DNA of 39,584 nt from a bacterium (GTDB lineage Bacteria > Margulisbacteria > Marinamargulisbacteria > GCA-2716485 > GCA-002719695): NCBI GenBank assembly GCA_002716725.1, contig PBBX01000009.1:26312-65895 (forward strand), given 5' to 3'. Position 1 is the first letter of the stretch. Each line of letters starts with the position of its first letter. Below the pieces are notes generated by a model. It made no database searches and was not told the DNA's origin. It was given only the letters and a program-made list of their open reading frames with translations. Position numbers and translations under genes: made by a program. Below, one piece after another: positions 34,486 through 39,584 of the stretch.

Positions 34486-35561
34486 TTGTAATTGATTGTC
34501 GCTGTCTTCAAGATGATTCAAAATTTAGAGGAATTGGTAACGTTATTCGTAGTTTAATCACGCATTTACCTAATAAGCATCAGTACCGTTTATTATCTGA
34601 AAAAGGATGTGGTACGTTTGAGTGTTATGGTATTGAGTTATTAGAATTCCAGATCCCCTCAAATCAAAATCACTATAGTAAATGCTTATGTGACTTTTTA
34701 AAAGCCCATCATATTAAGCACTGTCATTTTATGGCACAATATAATATCCCTGCTAATTTTAATTTTCCATTTTCTGTCACCGTTCATGATTTATTCAATG
34801 ATTCTCTCTTAACAAATCCAAAACGATATCAACAAAAATTAACTCCGTTGTTATCAAACTTACATAAGGCTAAGCATATTATTGCTATTAGCAACTATAC
34901 GAAATCAACTATTATCAAACAGCTTCCCCATTCTTCGGTAAGTGTTATTTATAATGGGTTTAATTCATCTATGGCAACCCATGCCAACATGCCTTTTGAT
35001 CTGAGTAAGCCATTTAATATTAAAAAACCTTATATTTTATATGTTGGAAATTATGAAAAACGAAAAAATTTCCTAGGAGCTTTACGTGGATTTATTGAAT
35101 TTAATAAGCATTCTCCTCATTATCAGCTCGTAGCATGTACGGGACATCAACCCTTAATCGTACCACCTCCTATTTTATGGTTACGAATTAAGCATTATCA
35201 AAAAATTAACTTATTATCGTATCTACCTTCTAACACCTTAGCTACTCTTTATAATCATGCTGCAGCCCTACTGTTTATGTCTTACGCTGAAGGGTTTGGC
35301 CTTCCTGTTTTAGAAGCAATGGCTGTTCAAACACCCGCTGTTATTTCAAATAGGACCTCCTTGCCTGAAGTTGGCCAAGATGCTGCTATGTATGCAGATC
35401 CAGATAAGCCTCATGATATTGCTGCTGCTCTTATTAAGATTACAACGGATCAAGCGTGTCGTAGTTCTATCATAGAGAATATGCCAAAGGTATTAACCCA
35501 ATTTGATAGTAAAAAACAGGCAGCCTTATATGATCAACTGTTAACTACTCTAGTACAATAA
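34482..35561 (+). CDS. Glycosyltransferase, GT4 family
   Basis: The 359-residue protein has the GT-B two-domain fold. The N-terminal part contains VTVHDLFN (about 100-107) and the C-terminal Rossmann domain starts with YILYVGNYEKRKN (about 184-196). The nucleotide-sugar motif EGFGLPVLEAMA near residue 266 places it in the GT4 family. It may act on surface polysaccharide, lipopolysaccharide or glycolipid. The sugar and acceptor cannot be told. It has no membrane helix. It is the last gene before the opposing tatD. Confidence 0.9.
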   Translation: MIVIDCRCLQDDSKFRGIGNVIRSLITHLPNKHQYRLLSEKGCGTFECYGIELLEFQIPSNQNHYSKCLCDFLKAHHIKHCHFMAQYNIPANFNFPFSVTVHDLFNDSLLTNPKRYQQKLTPLLSNLHKAKHIIAISNYTKSTIIKQLPHSSVSVIYNGFNSSMATHANMPFDLSKPFNIKKPYILYVGNYEKRKNFLGALRGFIEFNKHSPHYQLVACTGHQPLIVPPPILWLRIKHYQKINLLSYLPSNTLATLYNHAAALLFMSYAEGFGLPVLEAMAVQTPAVISNRTSLPEVGQDAAMYADPDKPHDIAAALIKITTDQACRSSIIENMPKVLTQFDSKKQAALYDQLLTTLVQ

Positions 35562-35593
35562 TGTCTAATTTAATATGCGATCTATTATCTTTA

Positions 35594-36340
35594 TCACAGT
35601 AACTTAAAAAACTTTCTAGATGTTATTTCTAAAATCTGTTTTAGCTTTATTCTTTCTACTGGCTTTAGCTCTGCTATCTTATCTAAAATAAGCGATACAT
35701 TGGCCGGTTCATTATCGCCTTTAATCCCAATGGGATTCATATAAGGGCAATCTGTTTCTATCATGATATGCTCAATTGGAAGTTGCTTAATCGCATTAAT
35801 CACTTTGCCGCGTTTAGCAAGTGTAATCATTCCTGTAAAAGAAAAATAGGTGTTTTTATTAATCACGGATAAAGCAAATTCTGCTGATGATGAAAAACAA
35901 TGTAATACCTTTTTTACATCTTGATACTCCCTTAAAATAGCCTTCATATCATCATCTGATTCTCGACTATGAATAATTGCTGGTAACTTAAATTCTCTTG
36001 CTAAATCTAGTTGTTTTTTAAAGCATGCTATTTGTTCTTCTTTGGATGTGGCCATATGATAATAATCTAGTCCAATCTCGCCAACAGCGACATACTTGCC
36101 TGTAGATAACTCCTTTTTTAATGTTTTAAAATCTGAAAATCCAGCAACATCACAGGGATGAACCCCCATTGTAGCAGATATAAATTCAGGATATTGACCT
36201 GCTTGCTTTAATGCTTGTTTTCCTGATTTGATATCAATCGCAACATTAATAATATGGGTTACCCCTGCTTTTTTTGCCTTTTCTATAACATCTTTTAAAG
36301 GGTTTTTTAGATAAAATAAATGAGCATGTGTATCAATCAT
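35594..36340 (-). CDS. tatD: TatD-family metal-dependent hydrolase
   Basis: The 248-residue TIM-barrel protein has the metal-binding DTHAH (H5, H7), the GEIGLDYYH segment, HSRESDDD, LHCFS and the C-terminal ETDCPY motif. TatD proteins act as 3'-5' exonucleases or D-aminoacyl hydrolases, and the exact role here is open. It overlaps mltA by 8 bases and is the last gene of the tRNA-M23-bactofilin-rsmI-mltA-tatD run. Confidence 0.95.
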   Translation of the reverse strand: MIDTHAHLFYLKNPLKDVIEKAKKAGVTHIINVAIDIKSGKQALKQAGQYPEFISATMGVHPCDVAGFSDFKTLKKELSTGKYVAVGEIGLDYYHMATSKEEQIACFKKQLDLAREFKLPAIIHSRESDDDMKAILREYQDVKKVLHCFSSSAEFALSVINKNTYFSFTGMITLAKRGKVINAIKQLPIEHIMIETDCPYMNPIGIKGDNEPANVSLILDKIAELKPVERIKLKQILEITSRKFFKLL

Positions 36341-37361
36341 TGTTACGTAATCTTAACATAATTAATCGTGCGTTTTTATCTTTCATCAAACCAGCATCCT
36401 GCTCTACTTCTTTTTTAATCCCAAAAAATAAATCCCCCCGCTGAGGTCCTTTTATAGCCCCCCCTGTATCTTGTGCTATCACTAAGTTTCTAAATCGTTG
36501 AGGATTATTTGGGATTGCCGTTTCCAACCATATTAAACTATGAAAGGGGTAATATTGTTTATCGACTGCTAATGATTGCATCGCTTTTAATGCGGATCCA
36601 GCTGCGCCAGAAAAGGCTTGTTTTTTATCAAATTTAAAAAAAACATAAGACGGATTTTGAATAATAATTTCTTTTGCTCGTTTTAAATCATTTTTTAAAT
36701 ACTGCTTTATAAACGGTCCATTACGTTGTGCATGTGTAATGAGTTTCTTATCAAGCATATACTGGCTAATTGATTGATATCCATACCCATTTGATCCTGC
36801 ATATACTACTTTTTTAATATCTCCATCTGTAAATGTTAGTAATCCAGACCCTTGCATCATTAATAAATATACATCGATAGAATCTTGTAACCATGCCAGC
36901 TCTAACCCTTTATTGTGTAAGGCTCCGTCTAAAACAGCTTCATGAGAGTGATATCGTTGTTGTGCTGTACTTGGTTTTTGATAAATAGGAACCGGATATT
37001 GAGCAGACTGCTGGTAATCTGCTTTTGCATGAAAAATATGGTAGCCTGTTATTAAGTGTTCTTTTTGTGTATCGGTTATTAGCACTGGCTCATAATGTGT
37101 TTCTATAAATTTCTTTATCTTGGCATTATTGGTTTTATCTAATTGGGCTAATTCTTTTTTAAATGTTTCTGTCGTTTTTTTATGACTATCATTGGCTAAT
37201 CTTAAATAATCATTAAATTGATCTATAAGGGTTGCTTGTTTCCACCCTTTTAACTGATTAAATGTTAAACTATCATACTGTATATTTGTAGCTTGTACAT
37301 AATGTCCAACCATTAATAATCCAACAAAGAATAGGTTAATCTTGTTTATAGTTAAGAACAT
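36333..37361 (-). CDS. mltA: Membrane-bound lytic murein transglycosylase A
   Basis: MltA cleaves the MurNAc-GlcNAc bond of peptidoglycan to make 1,6-anhydro ends. The 342-residue protein has a hydrophobic signal segment (about 1-24), the MltA domain with MQGSGLLTFTDG (about 168-179) and the C-terminal 3D domain with AQDTGGAIKGPQRGD, which holds the catalytic aspartates. No lipobox cysteine is apparent, so it may be soluble or anchored by its signal helix. The start lies inside rsmI (26-base overlap), which suggests coupling. Confidence 0.92.
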   Translation of the reverse strand: MFLTINKINLFFVGLLMVGHYVQATNIQYDSLTFNQLKGWKQATLIDQFNDYLRLANDSHKKTTETFKKELAQLDKTNNAKIKKFIETHYEPVLITDTQKEHLITGYHIFHAKADYQQSAQYPVPIYQKPSTAQQRYHSHEAVLDGALHNKGLELAWLQDSIDVYLLMMQGSGLLTFTDGDIKKVVYAGSNGYGYQSISQYMLDKKLITHAQRNGPFIKQYLKNDLKRAKEIIIQNPSYVFFKFDKKQAFSGAAGSALKAMQSLAVDKQYYPFHSLIWLETAIPNNPQRFRNLVIAQDTGGAIKGPQRGDLFFGIKKEVEQDAGLMKDKNARLIMLRLRNND

Positions 37362-38160
37362 AGTTATACACTTCTTTTTTATTCCATCCTAACGTTTTTG
37401 CTAAAGTCCCGATTTGGTTTTGTGTCAGCCCAAGCTCACATGCTTGCTTTATAAAGGCTGTATTAAACTCTTTTTTTTCTTTTGGTAATGACACTATAAA
37501 GCACCATTCTCCCTTTAGAATATCATCGGTTAGTGTATCTAAAATTTGCGATGGATTTCCATATAAAATGCTTTCATAACATTTTGTCAGTTCTTTTCCT
37601 ACAACACAATAGGCATCCTTATAATAATTGTTTAGTAATGTAAGTGTTTTTTTGATGCGTTTTGGGGATTCAAAGCATACTATCGGGATTGATAATACAC
37701 CCATGTTCTTTAACATCGCTAATGCTTGGCCTTCTTTTTTTGGAAAAAACCCCCCAAATATATAATTATCAGCTCCAATTCCAGCTATCGATACTAAGGC
37801 TGATACGGCTGATGGGCCTGGAATAGGTGATATAATCACATTATGTTCTACTAATTTAGATATTGTATAACTTCCTGGATCTGAAATACCAGGTGTTCCT
37901 GCATCACTTACAATGGCAATATCATCTCCATCTTGAATGACTTGGTAAAGTGATTTAAAGCGAGTTGCTTCATTATGTTTTTCTAAACTAATTAATGATT
38001 TCTTGATGTTTAACTGTGTTAAGAGTAAGGCTGTTTTTCTAGTATCTTCTGCGGCAATTACACTTACTTGATTTAATATCGTTTCTAACCGCTTTGATAT
38101 ATCACTTAAATTTCCGATGGGGGTTGCACATACGTAACATGTCCCTACTTTTTTGCTAAT
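37336..38160 (-). CDS. rsmI: 16S rRNA (cytidine1402-2'-O)-methyltransferase RsmI with ATT start
   Basis: RsmI methylates the ribose of C1402 in the ribosomal decoding site. The first canonical start in frame (GTG 37839) would cut off 107 residues, including the ATPIGNLSDI and AEDTRKTALLL motifs that are clearly encoded upstream. An in-frame TGA in the bactofilin gene bounds the ORF, and no ATG, GTG or TTG lies between. ATT at 38160 has GAAGGA (38174-38169) 8 bases before it and gives 274 residues beginning (M)SKKVGTCYV. The SDAGTPGISDPG and PIPGPSA segments confirm the family. It overlaps the bactofilin gene by 16 bases. Confidence 0.93.
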   Translation of the reverse strand: MSKKVGTCYVCATPIGNLSDISKRLETILNQVSVIAAEDTRKTALLLTQLNIKKSLISLEKHNEATRFKSLYQVIQDGDDIAIVSDAGTPGISDPGSYTISKLVEHNVIISPIPGPSAVSALVSIAGIGADNYIFGGFFPKKEGQALAMLKNMGVLSIPIVCFESPKRIKKTLTLLNNYYKDAYCVVGKELTKCYESILYGNPSQILDTLTDDILKGEWCFIVSLPKEKKEFNTAFIKQACELGLTQNQIGTLAKTLGWNKKEVYNYVLNYKQD

Positions 38161-38537
38161 TGGAATGATCCTTCATAAGCATTTTTTGCAGAAATAATGT
38201 CCATATTTACTTTTCCTTTATAAACACCCCCTTCATCAATTTTTAATTCATCACCAGCAATATCTCCATATACACGCCCTGTCTTTAATATTTGTAAACT
38301 CTTGATGGCCTCAATATTTCCAATTACCTCCCCTGCTACTATAACATCCTTTGCAAATAAGGATGCTTTTACTTTGCTTTTTTGACCAATATAAATTTCA
38401 CCTTGTGAATTAATTTCTCCCTCAAAGACACCTTCTATCCGAATTGATCTTTGGGAGTGCAAAATCCCTTTTACGGATGTATCTTCTCCAACTACTGTAT
38501 TTACTAAATCTGTTCGATATTTTTTTTGATTCTTCAT
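38145..38537 (-). CDS. Bactofilin
   Basis: Bactofilins form nucleotide-free filaments that place wall enzymes and shape the cell. The 130-residue protein (ATG 38537; TTG at 38585 would extend it into the M23 gene) has a short charged N-terminus and the repeated right-handed beta-helix domain (about 14-115), with GVFEGEI, GEIYIGQKSKVKA and GRVYGDI turns. It lies between the M23 peptidase and rsmI. Bactofilin next to a LytM/M23 gene is an established pair, for example in Helicobacter, and suggests joint action in cell shape. Confidence 0.93.
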   Translation of the reverse strand: MKNQKKYRTDLVNTVVGEDTSVKGILHSQRSIRIEGVFEGEINSQGEIYIGQKSKVKASLFAKDVIVAGEVIGNIEAIKSLQILKTGRVYGDIAGDELKIDEGGVYKGKVNMDIISAKNAYEGSFQLAKK

Positions 38538-38550
38538 AGTTAAATTTACA

Positions 38551-39480
38551 CTACCATATTCGTCTTCGTGCTGTAAACATATCAAGATCTAAAAATGCAA
38601 TTGGGTTTAACCTCTGATTCCACTTGCGTATCTCATAATGTAAATGAGGCCCTGTTGATAGCCCTGTTGATCCCACTTGTGCAATGACTTGTCCTTTTTT
38701 TACAATTTCTTTTCTTTTTACTAAAATTTGAGAACAATGGGCATAATAGGTGCGATACCCATAACTATGATTGACCACAACAACATATCCAAATGTTCGA
38801 GACCATCCTGCATACTCTACAATCCCATCAGCTGTAACGTGAATAGGAGCTCCTGTCCATGATGCAACATCAATTCCTTTATGAAACCGTCTTTTCTTTG
38901 AAATAGGATGTCGTCTCCATCCATATCGTGACATAATCCTTCCATATAAGGGCCGAATAGACGGAGTTGCATCAAAACGTGCGGTCATTAAATGCGTTCT
39001 TTTTAAATGAATACTATATTTTTCATTAAATTCATCTACATAATGCTTCATCAAATCAACCAGTTTAAACGCACGTTCTTCTTTGTTTTCTGCATTACTT
39101 TCTAAAGACTTTAATTCTTTTTTAAATCGTTTAATATTTTTTTTTCTTAGTTTTTTTTTTACCGTTGCTTTTCCTAGTAATAATTCTAATCGCTCTTCCT
39201 TTTCAATTAAGTCCATTATTTCACTTTTTATAAAATCAATTTCCTCATTGAGTACTTTTATTGCTTCTGTTTTTTGAGAGTAATCTTTCTTTAACTTATT
39301 ATAGGCAGCTTGCTGAATATTTACATTGTATGATAGGTATATCCCAACACCTAATGCTATAAGGGTCCCAATGATACCAATGCTTATTAACTGCACTTTA
39401 GCCTGACTAATGGTTAGGGTATAACTTTTACCTGAATTATTTTTAAAAATTACAACTGAAATTGTCTTCTCTTTACTCAT
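38551..39480 (-). CDS. M23 (LytM) peptidase with transmembrane helix and coiled coil
   Basis: I start at ATG 39480, giving 309 residues. ATG 39492 lies at the last base of the tRNA and is unlikely. The protein has a membrane helix (about 25-48), a coiled coil (about 52-130) and a C-terminal LytM domain (about 190-300) with the zinc motifs HKGIDVA (about 201-207) and GPHLHYE (about 278-284), and a further HC in the middle strand. It is probably an endopeptidase or a regulator of amidases at the inner membrane face of the wall. All catalytic residues are present, so activity is likely. Its partner is the following bactofilin. Confidence 0.95.
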   Translation of the reverse strand: MSKEKTISVVIFKNNSGKSYTLTISQAKVQLISIGIIGTLIALGVGIYLSYNVNIQQAAYNKLKKDYSQKTEAIKVLNEEIDFIKSEIMDLIEKEERLELLLGKATVKKKLRKKNIKRFKKELKSLESNAENKEERAFKLVDLMKHYVDEFNEKYSIHLKRTHLMTARFDATPSIRPLYGRIMSRYGWRRHPISKKRRFHKGIDVASWTGAPIHVTADGIVEYAGWSRTFGYVVVVNHSYGYRTYYAHCSQILVKRKEIVKKGQVIAQVGSTGLSTGPHLHYEIRKWNQRLNPIAFLDLDMFTARRRIW

Positions 39481-39491
39481 TAATCTACTCA

Positions 39492-39568
39492 TGGTCGGGG
39501 CGACTGGATTTGAACCAACGACCTCTAGTACCCCATACTAGTGCGCTACCGGGCTGCGCCACGCCCCG
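39492..39568 (-). tRNA. tRNA-Pro (anticodon GGG)
   Basis: The 77-base minus-strand sequence folds as a full cloverleaf: acceptor CGGGGCG/CGCCCCG, D arm GCGC/GCGC, anticodon stem CTAGT/ACTAG with the seven-base loop ATGGGGT, and T loop TTCAAAT. CCA is encoded. The C1-G72 pair suits proline. The T stem has two G-U wobbles. It decodes CCC and CCU. It sits directly before the M23 gene. Confidence 0.96.
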
Positions 39569-39584
39569 TTTATTTGTTATGTAT

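Noticed and set aside
37336-37839. A short rsmI from GTG 37839
   Set aside because: It would lose the conserved ATPIGNL and AEDTR motifs, which are encoded in frame upstream without a stop.

Overview
The window is a gene-dense, AT-rich bacterial chromosome segment that reads with the standard genetic code. It encodes about 50 proteins and one tRNA. I see no insertion sequence, prophage, CRISPR array or rRNA. SecG, a BamA-type Omp85 protein, a Skp-like chaperone and LpxD show a diderm with an outer membrane and lipid A synthesis. The short Oxa1-type YidC followed by Jag, and the Amj-type lipid II flippase, are features more usual outside Proteobacteria. The phylum cannot be fixed from sequence alone. 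A deep-branching diderm candidate phylum such as the Margulisbacteria is one guess, held with low confidence. Many genes overlap by 1-26 bases, which suggests a streamlined genome with strong translational coupling.

Layout. 1-705: the end of an AhpD/CMD-family gene, a frameshifted or decayed ORF and a doubtful small ORF. 730-3513 (minus): amj-ligA. 3606-7785 (plus): secG-bamA, then skp-lpxD-YjbH-like outer membrane protein. 7833-11689: orphan HicB-like protein, thrS, infC, rpmI, rplT and a bifunctional nuclease. 11776-15058: rpmH-rnpA-yidC-jag-mnmE. 15059-15956 (minus): two unknown, highly charged proteins behind a promoter with a 14-bp palindrome. 16067-17293 (minus): ispF and a TrmH/SpoU methyltransferase. 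17413-25488: a complete Bat (aerotolerance) operon with moxR, a DUF58 gene, a BatD-like gene, batA, batB, batC, batD and batE. 25532-33853: murC-murB-ddl-ftsQ-ftsA running directly into a Ktr/Trk potassium uptake pair and an orphan membrane PAS protein. 33860-35561: dtd, a possible leader ORF and a GT4 glycosyltransferase. 35594-39568 (minus): tRNA-Pro(GGG), M23 peptidase, bactofilin, rsmI, mltA and tatD.

How the genes work together. Much of the window serves the envelope: outer membrane assembly (BamA, Skp, LpxD), inner membrane insertion (SecG, YidC), peptidoglycan precursors and lipid II flipping (MurC, MurB, Ddl, Amj), division (FtsQ, FtsA) and wall remodelling and shape (M23 peptidase, bactofilin, MltA). 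The rest is mainly translation and RNA processing.

The most notable observation concerns start codons. Three well-conserved genes have no ATG, GTG or TTG in front of their conserved N-termini, yet each has a well-placed Shine-Dalgarno sequence before an ATT or ATA codon: infC (ATA, 10102), murB (ATT, 26940) and rsmI (ATT, 38160, minus). Such starts are familiar for infC, where initiation factor 3 regulates its own synthesis. They are rare elsewhere, so a shared IF3-dependent control of murB and rsmI is worth testing. Several transcription units also appear to start almost at their first codon, as candidate leaderless mRNAs.
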